NCBI GenBank assembly: GCA_037576215.1
Contig: JBANDB010000003.1
Coordinates: 2,542,001 to 2,606,000 of the forward strand
DNA: 64,000 nucleotides
DNA from: Armillaria gallica
Taxonomy: Eukaryota > Basidiomycota > Agaricomycetes > Agaricales > Physalacriaceae
Reading direction: 5' to 3'
The notes under the pieces: model-generated
Seen by the model: the letters and a program-made list of their open reading frames with translations, nothing else
Database searches by the model: none
What the model was told of the DNA's origin: nothing
Shown: positions 11,289 to 22,876 of the stretch, piece by piece
Numbering within the stretch: position 1 is the stretch's first letter
Layout of the letters: every line of letters starts with the position of its first letter
Made by a program: the position numbers and the translations under genes

Positions 11289-12953
11289 GAGCTCGAGCAA
11301 ACAAATGGTTGGTAAAAAATCAGCTGGTATGATTCGGAAAGACAACCTTGTTAGTTTCTCCCTTGGTCCTTTGGTTGTCGCTATGTATGATTACGATTGC
11401 TTTTTACGATTTTTCTACACGAATTTATAACCATTGATGCATCGTCAGTATCAGAGCGACAAAACATTCACGTTGCTTTTCAAACTTTGCTTATGAATTA
11501 ACTTACTTGATCTGTAGGATGTTCTAGATTTGCCCGGTGCCACCACCCACTTGTAATTATTAACTAGCTAATTTTACCTCTGGTGGCGGTAAGCTTTTCT
11601 TCGCATTTCCCCCCTCGTTTCCAGGACGGTGCGCATCCGATCTCACGCAGATCCTGCCCAATGCAGTCCATAGGATCTGTGGCTGAATTCTCTCTCAATC
11701 ACACATCATTGTTACGCAGGCGCTGCCCGGTGCTACTATGACGATCAAGGAATGTCTGATTCCGAGTCAACGACCATCCGACGCTATAATTGGCATAATG
11801 GATTGATGGAAACAATCAAGTGCTGCGCGTGCTTCGTCGGCTGGAACCTTGTTTTGTGCCTCTTTCCTGTAGGGCTATACGATTGTCATGCTAAATGATG
11901 TCAGGGGAGGTCTCGTTGGCTCCTTTGAAGTAAATTCCAGGAGCGCAGAACATACATTACTGATTTGTACCTTGATTCTCGGCGAACCTGGATGTACGGT
12001 GGATGTCTTTGATGTCTCCAAATGCTAAGCATTCGTGGTGGATATTGTCTTGTCTGAAATGATACATTTCATGCGCAGGACCATCGTAATTGGTTCCGTT
12101 CGTCATTTTCTTCCGGGCATATATCGACGAGGATGCGGCTTGGCGATCGATTGGTGAATTGATGTCGTCATGTTCGAATGTCCACAGTCAGACAGCTCCT
12201 ACTTGGCTCAATTTGGACCTATTCAGTTTTTACACTAGTAAGTTCCTACCGGACTGGATTGGCTCGAGCCTCGGAATAGACTTACCAGATGTACCAGCTC
12301 GCGAAGGAGGTCGACGGATGATAATTGACCCGTCTACTGACATACGTACGCGCTTCATTGATATCAGTACCACTCAGACATTGACTCGGAGACGTGTTTT
12401 GTTAGGCCCTACCGGTCTCGTCTTGATGTTTTGCAAACTGTCAACATCGCGAGATCTCTACGAAGACCGAGTAACAGCAGGTAACAGTATCTCCGTGCGC
12501 TCTCCGCCGTACAAGAGCCGCCGGTCGACATGGGTTTTTGCAAAGACACCCGACGTGCCAGGGTCAACTTGAGAAAAATCAAATACCCTCGTGTTTCATT
12601 TTGCTGATCGACACCTCTGAAGAGAATCCAGAAAAGAAGAAAATGAATTTTCCCCGCAAATCAGCAAAAAAAAAAAATCTGGCAGGAGCATCATCAATGA
12701 GAAGATTCCGCTCTCTGTGGGCGCCGAACAGCAAGTTAGCACAGGTATATCAAGGGGGGTCGCGGCGTCGCGCGTCGGTCGGAGGCAGTATAGACGTCAC
12801 GAGCCGGTTCGGCTGCATAACAAACCAGTTTCCCATTACGTCGAACATGCGGTCCCTGTGGCTCAGAATATCATTGCCCATCATCGCCATCAAGGTCGCG
12901 GATATTTACATGTCACAGTCCTTGCTCTCCTACTCTCGTGTTGTTCTCCAACC
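11289..12953. other. Long intergenic region upstream of G-alpha gene
   Basis: About 1.66 kb. The longest frames (12090-12572 and 12538-13032) have no recognisable domain. A frame at 12717 is in phase with the G-alpha start but adds unlikely low-information sequence. A run of 12 A residues lies near 12665. No transposon or RNA gene recognised. Confidence 0.4.
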
Positions 12954-15266
12954 ATGGTCTTCCATCCTGCAGAAACGGACCCCTTCCACGAGCTCATGCA
13001 GCCGCCGCCCAACGAAACTCCTGCACAGATGACCGCCAGGCTGAAACGCGAGGCCGATGCGCAGAGGGTCAGTGACATGATTGACGAAGACATCAAGCAG
13101 GCGAGAAGTCTGGCGAGGAAGGAGAAAAACATAATCCGGGTGCTGTTACTGGGTCAGGCAGAGAGCGGTACGTATGTCGTAAATGGGCTCCAAGACTGGC
13201 GGTGCTAATCCCCGGTCGAATAGGCAAATCAACGACCCTTAAAAGTATTGTCTTCCTCTTCGTACCGTGCTCGCTGTTGACGACGTCGAGCAGACTTTAG
13301 GATGCGCTATTCCCAGGCCGCCTGGGAGCGCGAACGCTCGGGCTGGCGCGCTGTCGTGCAACTCAACGTTGTGCGGTCAATAGTGACGATTCTCGGCGTT
13401 CTTGAGGCCGAGATGAGCGGCGATGTGCCGTATGACATTGACGACGAGGACTCTCCCGACGACAGCTCCGATATTACAAAGTTCGATTCCTCGGAAATTT
13501 TGCGATTTACGGACCGCCACCAGCTTCTCATGATCAAACTAGCGCCCTTGCGCGGCATTGAAGCAGATCTCAAGCGCCAACTCGGTGCCGGGACGGACCC
13601 CATTCAGCCTTCCCTGGCCATGTCAGCTACTCCCTTCGAGGTACCGACTCGGAGGCCAGATGCCAAGCGGAGGACCTTGGGCGAGTTTGCCGTTCGATCT
13701 TGGGGTGACGTGGTGGGGTGCAATGATTCAGCCAAGGGCTTCATGTCTATGGAGTCGGTCACCATGACCCTTGCTGGCTGCAGACACGAAATGAAAGCCC
13801 TCTGGACGGACAAGACCGTACAAATGGCGCTGGAGAGAAGAAAGATGCGTTTACCTGATTCTGCTGGATTGTGAGTTTTTTTGTCAATCTTAGCATTCGA
13901 AAACTGGCCAGGCTCCGGGGAAGGCATTGAGAGACCCTGCTTCTTTCCCTGTTCCCATGTCCACATCTTAGTCCGAAAGTACTACAAGAACCTGTTTCAT
14001 TTGGGACACGTCTTTCATGTCGTATTTGGAAGGGCCATAGAACTGAAGGAAGAAGCAGGACCTTTCAATGGTCTTTACGGAAGATCTACCAGCTTCTCTA
14101 GTGTGTCCCAGTTTAGCTCATGATCTAATTATCCTGCAGCTTCCTCAATGAACTTGACCGGATAGCGACGCGCGACTACCATGTAACGGACGACGATATT
14201 GTTCGAGCTCGTCTGCGAACGGTTGGCATACAAGAATACCAAGTGCGATTCAAGTCAGGTCCTATAGACGCACCGAGAACAGATGGTGCCTGGGAGTGGA
14301 GAATCTATGATGTCGGTGGATGTCGAACAACGGTATGTTTCTCTTTCCGAACAAACACTGCGTCGAAGGCAATGCGTCTGCCAGAATGGGCACGACTAGA
14401 TTCTGTCTAGTATGCGGATTAACCGGCCCATTGATTGCCGTGATTACTGGACCTTGGGAAGTCTCGGTTACGCCAGGTTTTACAATCAAAACGGACGAGA
14501 GCATAGATATGTTCTTCGCTGCGTTTTGTTGGCATTGTGCTTGGACCACAAAGACATGCGCGTGTACCAGACTTTCCAAGGCCTGTGGTTTTTCCTTTGG
14601 GTGCCGATAGTCTGAGTAGTTGGCGAATGCTAAATTATTTACAGCGAGCCGCGTGGCTTCCCTTTTTCGAAAATACGAATGTTATAATATTCCTATGTCC
14701 CGTGTCCTGCTTCGACGAACGACTGGAAGAAGACTATAGCGTTAATCGCCTTGAAGATTCGACGATCTTATGGAGATCGATATGTTCCTCAAAGCTATTA
14801 GCCAGGACGCAATTGATTCTTTTCATGAACAAATGCGATCTCCTCAAGCGAAAGCTAAAGAGAGGTGTTCAAGTAAAGAAATATTTACCCAGTTATGGTG
14901 ATCGGCCAAACGATGTGACTAACGTCGTGAGATGTAGGGGTTTTGCAGTTTCTACTATAGGACGCGTTCTCATCCCTTTTGAATAGATCTCCGGGAGAAA
15001 TTCAAGGACATGCAAAGGCAACTATCGCCAGCGGCTAGGCATGCCTATATCTATCCCACCACAGTGACGGTACGTATACTTCGCTTTCTGGCCTTTTTGG
15101 AGTTCCTAAAGCGGCGCCATCAGGACACGGAAGCGACGGCCAAAACTCTGGAGTCAGGTATGCTTCGATTTCCCATGCTCGCCAGTTTGGCGCCTACTAA
15201 CGATAAACACTCACAGTTCGTGACGGTGTTCTTCGCGAGAACCTCGTAACATCTCAGTTGTTATGA
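12954..15266 (+). CDS. Atypical large G-protein alpha subunit, G3 Gln replaced by Cys
   Basis: Eight exons: 12954-13167, 13224-13244, 13294-13870, 14140-14332, 14645-14933, 14987-15069, 15124-15157 and 15217-15266; 486 residues. Motifs in order: P-loop LLLGQAESGKST (Gly-Lys at 72-73), switch I RARLRTVGI with the catalytic Arg at 297, G3 motif YDVGGCRTT (Cys332), NKCD at 397-400, and a TTVTDT segment at the G5 position. Canonical G-alpha has DVGGQ; that Gln orients the hydrolytic water, so Cys332 predicts slow or absent intrinsic GTP hydrolysis. The helical domain carries an acidic insertion (DIDDEDSPDDSSD), making the protein about 130 residues longer than usual. There is no MGxxxS start, so no N-myristoylation is expected. 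Introns 3 and 4 are unusually long for this window (269 and 312 bases). It resembles the expanded non-canonical G-alpha proteins of mushroom fungi, not the canonical pheromone-pathway subunit. Confidence 0.88.
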
Positions 15267-16122
15267 TACCCCGGAAACATTTATCATTATTTTTTCACAA
15301 TCATCTGTACAGTGCTTTCACCGCAATCTTGCTTGTATATGCCGCCTCCCTGCGTCTTTCTGTGTATTTTAAACGGTGTTTAATTTTTGGGATAGATGTG
15401 TATGGTGTAAATTTATCAATAGAATACAGGACCTTGTTCGTATCGAACTGCGTCGACGCCGTGGTTCAGTTGCAGCAATGGGTGAGCTCTGCCGCTCTAG
15501 CGTTGTAGAACTTACTAATGAGATGAGAAGGCAGTTTCAGCTGCCGATAAATTCGCTGATTGTACTTCTCAAGCTAGGCCCGTAATGGTTCAAAATTTGC
15601 AGCGACGAATCTAAACGTGAATGCTACGCTCACCTTGCTAGTATAAAATATATCACAATGGCTCAAACGCGAAGCGTACTGCAAAGCCATATGCTTGTGT
15701 ATACCCTCTCTTCAATCCCTGAACTCGGACCGTCCCGATGACAGCATAAAGTACGGCTGCAGAGTTCGTGTCCCGACGCCGCAGTGGAGCCATTCTTTAG
15801 GCCCGGGTAGAAGACGGGCTCGGATCTTTGATAGCTGAAGCTTCTCAAGACGGTCCCACACCGGTAGAACGAGTAACTTTTCCTGGGTTCGACCTTACGG
15901 TGGACATAGCGGGGTATTTTACTCGTTCTTATGCTGTGCGCCCGTTCCAACCTCGATAACCTCCCCCAGGTGGCTCTCATATGGGCCGTAGCCGGGTTAA
16001 TCTCGACCATTGTGCGTAACTTGTTTCATGAAAAGTAATTGTGATCATATGGTGGCGTTCTAGGGTCGTCACGCCACTAGAATACTGATTCCAAGGGTTC
16101 CATTTCTCAGGCTGTTACACTA
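15267..16122. other. Convergent intergenic region
   Basis: About 850 bases between two genes that end towards each other. It should contain both 3' untranslated regions. No coding content or repeat is recognised. Confidence 0.45.
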
Positions 16123-18348
16123 TCAATCAAGATGAAGAATACCATGACCATCCTGTTTGCGTGTCATCAAGACTTTCCTCACACCCCAGGCCGCAGCCAT
16201 CTGATCCTCCACGGAAGAACCACGCATGGCTCCCGCGCGAATCTCACCTACCCCCTCATTCTTGAGCTGAGCGAACTGGGTTGATAAATGTGACCCGTCC
16301 AGGGCAGCCGCAACAGAATACAGCGTGAAATACGCCTCTTTTCCCTCCCTGAAGTGGGCAGCGATGACAAAGACCGAGAGAACTGCGAATAAGGCCGTGG
16401 ATGCCACGATGACAGGAAGTGACGAAGTGAATACCGCTGTTTCTGCTGCCGTGCGTCCAGGCACATACGCAGATCCTAAATTCCCGGAGACGAAAACCTT
16501 GCTAGCCGATTGGAGCAAGCGCGTGTACATGTCTGTAATCTGCTGGTCGGACACGGGTGTGAAAGTGAATGAGTCGAGAGTGATATTGAATGCTTTTACT
16601 TGATCGAAACCGAAGAACAGTTGTGCTTCCAGCTCGGTGCCAAACCCTTCGAACGTGATCGTGGGGCCAGCACTGTCGTGAAGGTCGGACAGAGCAAACG
16701 ATAAAAGAAAGGCAGTCTGGAAAGGGTGTAGGTTCCCTTGACTGTACCGTGGAATTCTGGGTTCGATAGACAGGTTTCCCGAGCCGTCATTCAACACTTC
16801 TCGCGTTTCGATGATAGGATTGGGGGAACAAGCCATGATTCCCACCTGATAAACGTTGGAATCGACGGCTATCATGAAAGTGGGTTTACCAGTGAAGTCG
16901 AATTCGACGACGGGCGAACTTTGTAATGAAGTATTCGTCGGATACGCTATAACCCAAACAGAAACGCCATTGGATGCTGGATCATGACTCGTCGAATTTA
17001 GGATGTCAAATGTGTCAATTGGCATTATACCAACTTCGTAGAGGGCTGATTTCGGACAAATATGAGCAACACTAAATTGGGAGAGTCAAGTCGCGATGGA
17101 ACTCACAGATGCTACTCCAGGGCAGTTTGATATCGGCGGAGATAGCTGGTATGTTCACGTACACGTCATCTGACAGCAAGCTAGTACTGTTAGACGTGGT
17201 ATTCGAACCGATCTGGAGCGTTGAGGAGATGTTAGTTTCTTGCCAAGCGCAGCTTGGGTTAAGAGCCACGACATCTGTGAGCCAACGTGCACTGGTCGCG
17301 GTAGGTAGGTTTTCTGGAACGGGAATGATATACGAGGTGCCATTCGATGGAACTCTGAACATGTACTGTGATCCTAGGGCGTTCTCTGCCCACGCAATTG
17401 CTGCAGCTTCTTGCGTGTTTCCGCGGACATTTTCGGCAGCCATTTGAAATGTAAACGCGTCCATATCAGAGACGCTGGCGATGGGTCAATAATCATTATC
17501 AAACTGAAATAAAGCAGCTCACTTCAAAGCCGAATTGACAGGCACCGCACCAACAGAGAAGGCCAAAACATGACCGTCAACAAGGATGGAATCGACCGAC
17601 ACTGTGAAGAAATATTCTAGAAGCGATTTCAAACACAGAAGCAAAGTCACACACAGGCGGAGGGAGCCAAGGAAGACACAGCGACGACTATAAAACCAGA
17701 AATGAATGAGAGTGTGAAGTATGAGGAACAATGTCGACGCGCGATAGTCATAAATGAGTCAATGGTGCCGAAAGAGGGAGAGGAGATTGCGTTTATTGTG
17801 GACAATGGAACACCAGTTTGGTGCGCTGTCAAAACACGGAAGAACTCTTCGCTCTACACGTCCAATAATCAGTAAGCTTGAAAAACTGAGGGCGTTACGA
17901 TGTTACTAACGCGAAGGTCCTGAACTAAGGACTTCATCGGCCAAAGTCCTATGGAAATGACCAAGATACTGATGGTGGTAATTCCAGACTTCACGGTTGC
18001 TAGAGGGAGCGTGAGTCAGTCCATTTCAACAAGACGGTTAAATAATCTACCCAAAGAGTACGATGAAAGGTCGACAATTCCATCTCCCGTAACAGGAACG
18101 ATGCGATTATGGACTGAGTAGCAAAAGGCGAGATACCCGATCGCCACCACTGGAAGAACGAGGGCTTTAACGATGTCTAGTGCAGAACGCAAACCAGATA
18201 TTCTCCTTTTTTCAGCTGGCGGCAATGGAAGGAAGGAATGATTGATGGGCAGATGCGATGACGACGACGAGGTCACATTGGGGATGGTAAAGGAGCGAGG
18301 GCTTTGGTCGTACTTTTCGACGGCCATGTAGCTTTGCGGCTGCGCCAT
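16123..18348 (-). CDS. Large membrane protein with extracellular domain, unknown function
   Basis: Six exons: 18051-18348, 17911-17999, 17655-17853, 17523-17601, 17107-17474 and 16123-17045; introns of 48-61 bases; 651 residues. A serine-rich cytosolic N-terminus is followed by three hydrophobic segments (about 60-80, 100-120 and 175-195). Between the second and third lies a conserved-looking stretch, PMKSLVQDLRSEEFFRVL and then NAISSPSFGTIDSFM. A long segment with several NxS/T sites follows (about 200-550, probably outside or lumenal), then a last membrane helix (VIVASTALFAVLSVFVIAA, near 555-580) and a short cytosolic tail. I recognise the layout as a common agaricomycete family of hypothetical membrane proteins; its function is unknown to me. 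It is transcribed divergently from the pepsin-like gene. Confidence 0.75.
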
Positions 18349-18727
18349 GGTGGGTGTTGGGTATAAAGTCAGAAGCCTACCCAGGTGTTAGAGATCATCA
18401 ATTTGGAAATTTTGGAAGAGATGCTTTCATTCATGTATAGCTTGGGAAGCGGATGTAGGCAAGCATAGGTATTTCTGTGATCGATATCGATCTGGGGGTT
18501 ACCCTATCTGCCACGCTCAAGTCTATTCCTATAAAGGATTGTCAGTAGTCGCGGGAGAAGCATTGAGAAGTGGTGTAGATCTTTGCCAAAATGAAATGAT
18601 TTTCCATATCCACCACATTCATATTGACCTTTGCCCCTGGTCGTCACGAAGAGACCAAACTTCACAGGCCTGTCAAAACAGGACGCTCGTCGTAAAACAG
18701 GGATGCGGAATCTTGCTTCCTTTCACG
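18349..18727. promoter_or_regulatory. Shared divergent promoter region with 14-bp palindrome
   Basis: 379 bases between two divergent start codons. It holds a perfect palindrome, GATCGATATCGATC, at 18479-18492, which could be a dimeric transcription-factor site or chance. No other element is clear. Confidence 0.35.
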
Positions 18728-20321
18728 ATGGCTAGTCACTGGTTCGCCTTCTCATGGATAGCTACCTTGATACAAGTAATGCACGCCGCCGATCCTTGTA
18801 AGTTTTCCGACCCCGTTTGAATAGACAAGAACACTAATAAAACGGTCAGCGTGGGTATCTTTGAATGTAACGGTTGCAACGACAATGACGGATCTCGACT
18901 ATATGTATAGTCAAGTTCCTCTTCTTTTCGGGACTCCCCAGCAGTCTATGGATGTGACGATAAACCTTTCTGGAGATCTCTTGTCAGCATGGTCGGATGA
19001 CTGTATTTTTTGTCAAGGAGAAGAATCGTTCGACAAGACCTTGTCTTCAACGATCAAGGTGGTGCACAATTTTTTTCTTTTAGCGTAAATGCATTGATCT
19101 GAGTGTATTATAGTCGAATGGTACAGTCTGGCCCTCAAGTCAGCCGGACCTTAATGGAGAGTACTATTCAGATGTTATCAGTTTTGGTGGAGTCCTTACC
19201 GCCCAGAACATGGACTTTGGTGCGTACCTCGTAGTATCCTTCGCCGCACGCAATGGCCGCCGACTCATGATGCTGCAGTCTTGATGGAAGAAATGTCGAT
19301 GAATTTCTCTGCGCGTATTAACAACGGGCATCTTGGACTACTGGTGAACAGCACAGCGCCAAGATCTCAGCGGTTGTTGACCAAGCTATGGGACGACGGG
19401 AGTCTTCTGAACCCGGTCGTTGGCCTGAGACTTGATCCTATCAAGCCGAGGTTGACTATCGGGGCGCTGGATCCTGAGGACTATAGCGGAGAAATCAATT
19501 GGGTCGAAATGGAGACACCGACAGACGATTTTACCAATGCAATCAAGATTGACGGGGTGAAAGGCTTTAATGGATCATTCCTTCCGTTTGGCGGTGACCT
19601 GATAGCGACTCTAAATACATGTAAGTGTGTATCATGTACGATGAGATGAATCTTACGCACATCGAAGTCTCGAGGAACATTGCAGTACCTCCCAGCAATC
19701 CCTACGCCTTAGACGATGGATACACAGGGCCCATCGACCTCATCAATCTATATCCAGACGGAGGATTCAGTTTCCTTTGCAACGGCACAGAATTGCCATA
19801 CGTATATCTCACAGTCACAATCAACGGCGTGGACTACCAAGTCGATTCTCAAGACAACATGCTCCACAAAACGACGATGGCCGCAACCCATGGTTTTTGT
19901 AACGTCGCCCTCACAAATACCACAGCAGATATAAAGCCAGATGTCGTTTTGGGCCAGCCGTTCCTGCGAAGCGTGTACCTGTAAGAAAGCAAATTCTGAA
20001 TCTCTCTGAAGATACTGAAGAACTTTTAGTGCATACCGTTTCCCAACTGACAATTGTCCTGGATATTACGGATTTGCGTTTCCATCAGGTGCCAACAGAA
20101 CGCAAGATCAGATTAATCAGACACCATCTTCTACGCCTACGCTTAGCAGCCAATGCCTGGCGTTGACCGCTCCTACATCGACGCCGACGGCATCGACGGT
20201 GTCAAAATCGGTCGAATCTTTGTTACAAACAGGGTCGTACGAGGTCTTTGGGAACAACGGGGAGGGCCAGGTGGCGTTGACGGGTGCTGATGATTTACCG
20301 AAGACCACAAGAAACAAATGA
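18728..20321 (+). CDS. Secreted pepsin-like (A1) protein lacking both catalytic aspartates
   Basis: Six exons: 18728-18797, 18850-19058, 19114-19219, 19279-19620, 19686-19980 and 20030-20321; introns of 49-65 bases; 437 residues. A signal peptide (about 1-20) is present. The sequence follows the A1 aspartic-protease fold: VPLLFGTPQQSMDVTI is the N-lobe strand that normally leads to the first D-T/S-G, and GLRLDPIKPRLTIGALDPE is the usual inter-lobe region. VVLGQPFLRSVYLAYRF is the C-terminal hallmark. However, the first active-site motif reads NLSGD and the second reads LNTL instead of D-T/S-G, so no catalytic dyad remains. The C-terminal tail is Ser/Thr-rich. It is probably a secreted pseudoprotease (binding protein or inhibitor-like). 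The intact frame and splice sites argue against a decaying pseudogene. Confidence 0.8.
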
Positions 20322-20773
20322 GTTGATGTAGTGGTGTAAGTTCCAGTGCGCAGTAAACGGCATTTTCCACCATCGTATATCTGCGATATTACTCGCTTTA
20401 TCTCTTTTTTCTTTTTCTTTTCTTTGGTAAGATTGTCACTGTTGGGACCCACGATAAAAAAAATTATAAACACCCACCCACTCCCTGACGGCGATCGTGA
20501 TTCGCAGTGCGGAAGGACCCGCGGATGTACGGGTTCAAGTACAAAGCATTCACAAATACTCCCACATAGCCTCGCAAATGGCCGCGTTGTCATGGTTTCC
20601 CTTCCCCTTAACTTCCGCTTAGCCTATTTATGTAGAAGTAGAAAGAGGAAGATCGGAAGGGTATTAATTTTGTAATGATATAGTATTGATTATTGTCAAG
20701 TCTTCGAATAACAGAGAGAGGAGGTATAGTAATGTCGACGACGGAATTGTTGTTTCGTGCTTCCTTGAAGTTT
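20322..20773. other. Convergent intergenic region
   Basis: About 450 bases between the ends of the pepsin-like and RhoGAP genes, with a T-rich run near 20400-20425 and an A-rich run near 20455-20470, as expected for 3' ends. No gene is seen. Confidence 0.4.
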
Positions 20774-22846
20774 TCAAGGATCAACATGATTGAACATCAT
20801 AACTTTCCTAATGTCCTCAACTAACTCCTTAGCTTCATCCCTCTCTCGCAGAGCAATCTCCAGGCTCGCTTCCAACATTCTCACCCGCTCACCCAATACA
20901 CAACCCGGTTGACAGCCATCCCCCATTACAACTTCCGCTGCACGACTGACGACACTTCCCCTTTCGTTCTTCGAATCCATATTCTGAGGTACAGCTTTCG
21001 CTGCGTCGGAAATCCTTAACTTCTTCTCCAAGTCCAATAGATGATCCGAACGAGGAGTATAATTCAGGATAGCTTGGAAAGAATAGTCATCGTCGGTTAT
21101 TGGTGAGGTAGAAGCAGAAGACGAGGTCGAATTTGAAGATCCGGAATTAATGATACGTAGAAGGGGTGGAGGGGATGATCCTTTGACGACTGGCGATGTG
21201 GGCAATGTCACATCAAGTAAACGCTCTTCCAAGGCGGAAATCGTACTGGGACAAAGGCTACCATGTTCCGACGCATCATCGTCGTTATCAATATTGTCGC
21301 CTACTGGAGACTCGGTAAGTCGATGAAGGCCTGTAGGTTCATCGATCCCGGATGATACTTGCTCTCCTGGTCTACAAGGAGATATACTGCATGGCGAAGA
21401 CTCGGGTGCATCAGCTTGAACGTTCAGGTTAGATATGTCTCCCAACCGAACAGGAACCGGAGATTCGACTTGAAGTTTCGGATAAGACCGTCTATCTTGG
21501 GTAGCTAAAGGCATTCCTATATCAAAAGGTAGCTCGAATAGTCCTTTCACAACAGCTCCCCAGTTTTTGAGGAACCAGATCATCATAGACGTCCCAGCTT
21601 CGGCTCCAAAAATCCAGATTCCGAAGGCATTTGCAATACTTTCATCCACTCCAGGCTGCGCCTGGCCAATCTGGCTTAAGAAAGCTAGTAGATAGACGAA
21701 CAAAGAGAGATTGGCAGAGGGTAATAGGCGAAGCAATAATTGCACTGTCCTCAGTCGAAGGTCTTGAAACCGTGTGGCGCGCATCTCGGTACAGAACTGA
21801 CGAAGAGCGTGCATGATGCCTATAGGGTATATTACAGGCTCAGGTAGGCGTGAGAGGAATGTGGTCAAGAGAGCATAAACATCGCCTTCGGACTCCTTGA
21901 ATAGAGACGTCGTGCAGCCGAAGTGAGGCGGAGAGTCAAAGGTTTGGACAAGGTGCGCAACACGAGCAGATGAAGAACCTGCAACGATCGGCTGAGACTT
22001 TATGCCTTACGCAGTTATATCAGAAGTTGACAGGTTGTGTTGTAAGAGAATACTGAGGCTCACCGCGGTAGAGCTCCTCCACACAGGAATACACGACAAT
22101 TGGCAGTTCATGCTCAAACCCACCTAGGATGGCCGCCGTGGACGCATACATAGACACCTGGCGTAGCGGTGCACCGAAGATATCTGAGTGACATTCTTAG
22201 ACTAGTCTTAAAACAGAACATAGATACGGAACTCACTCATTGTCATATCCAAAGAGCTCTGCCTTGACCCTCTTCCGCTTCGCCTCTCCATCAGTTCTCG
22301 CTCGTGCAAGGCGAGTAAATCGTCCATTTCGAGATGCCAGGTAACATTCACGACATCGCGGCCCATCAAATCATGGAGATAGTTCACCACCAAAGTAGGA
22401 CTCGGCTTGACCAGATTTCGTGGTTTGCTTTTGAGCTGCTCGCAATACGAGGTCGACATTGAAGTTGGAATTGAGATCGCAGGCGATGAGGCATGCGGCG
22501 CCCTATTTTGTGGTTGAAGCGCAGCAGGGTACTGTCGGGATTGAGGCTGTGGCAGGCGTGAAGGAGAGACGGCTCGCTGACGTGCTTGCCCTGTAGGCTG
22601 GGGTATGCGAGAGCTAGAACCATCACGTCCATGGCCATCGTATATATGTAGACCTCTCCCTATAGGGTCAATACTTGGCAACGATGTTGAACGATTTCGA
22701 GATTGGAATTGTGTAGGAGGCTGCAGAAAACTGGAAGATGAAGATCCGGACGTGCCGAACTGGTTGGAAGCGCGTCTTGGACGTGAACCACGCGGAGTGA
22801 GAGGGGTATACGGATCAGAATCATCGGAAGTCTTCTTAAAAAACAT
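20774..22846 (-). CDS. RhoGAP domain protein
   Basis: Three exons: 22237-22846, 22064-22183 and 20774-21978; introns of 53 and 85 bases; 644 residues from the ATG at 22846 (MFFKK). An in-frame ATG at 22876 would add 10 residues. The N-terminal 150 residues are disordered, rich in S, R, P and Q. The RhoGAP domain spans about 205-400: IFGAPLRQVS, LPIVVYSCVEELYRGG with the likely arginine finger at Arg243, DVYALLTTFLSRLPEP, the helix LRLLPSANLSLFVYLLAFL with the conserved Asn, and ANAFGIWIFG. The C-terminal 200 residues are disordered and acidic, ending in a predicted coiled coil (VRMLEASLEIALRERDEAKE). RhoGAPs stimulate GTP hydrolysis of Rho/Cdc42/Rac GTPases, controlling polarity and actin. 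The finger loop is shorter than usual, so activity is likely but not certain. Confidence 0.88.
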
Positions 22847-22876
22847 TATTGAACAATTGAGTAAAGGCGATAGCAA

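Noticed and set aside
12090..12572. 160-residue plus-strand frame upstream of G-alpha
   Set aside because: No recognisable motif and no codon or splice evidence.
12717..12953. Upstream in-frame extension of the G-alpha gene
   Set aside because: It adds about 79 residues of uninformative sequence; the family normally begins just before the DPF..PPP block at 12954.
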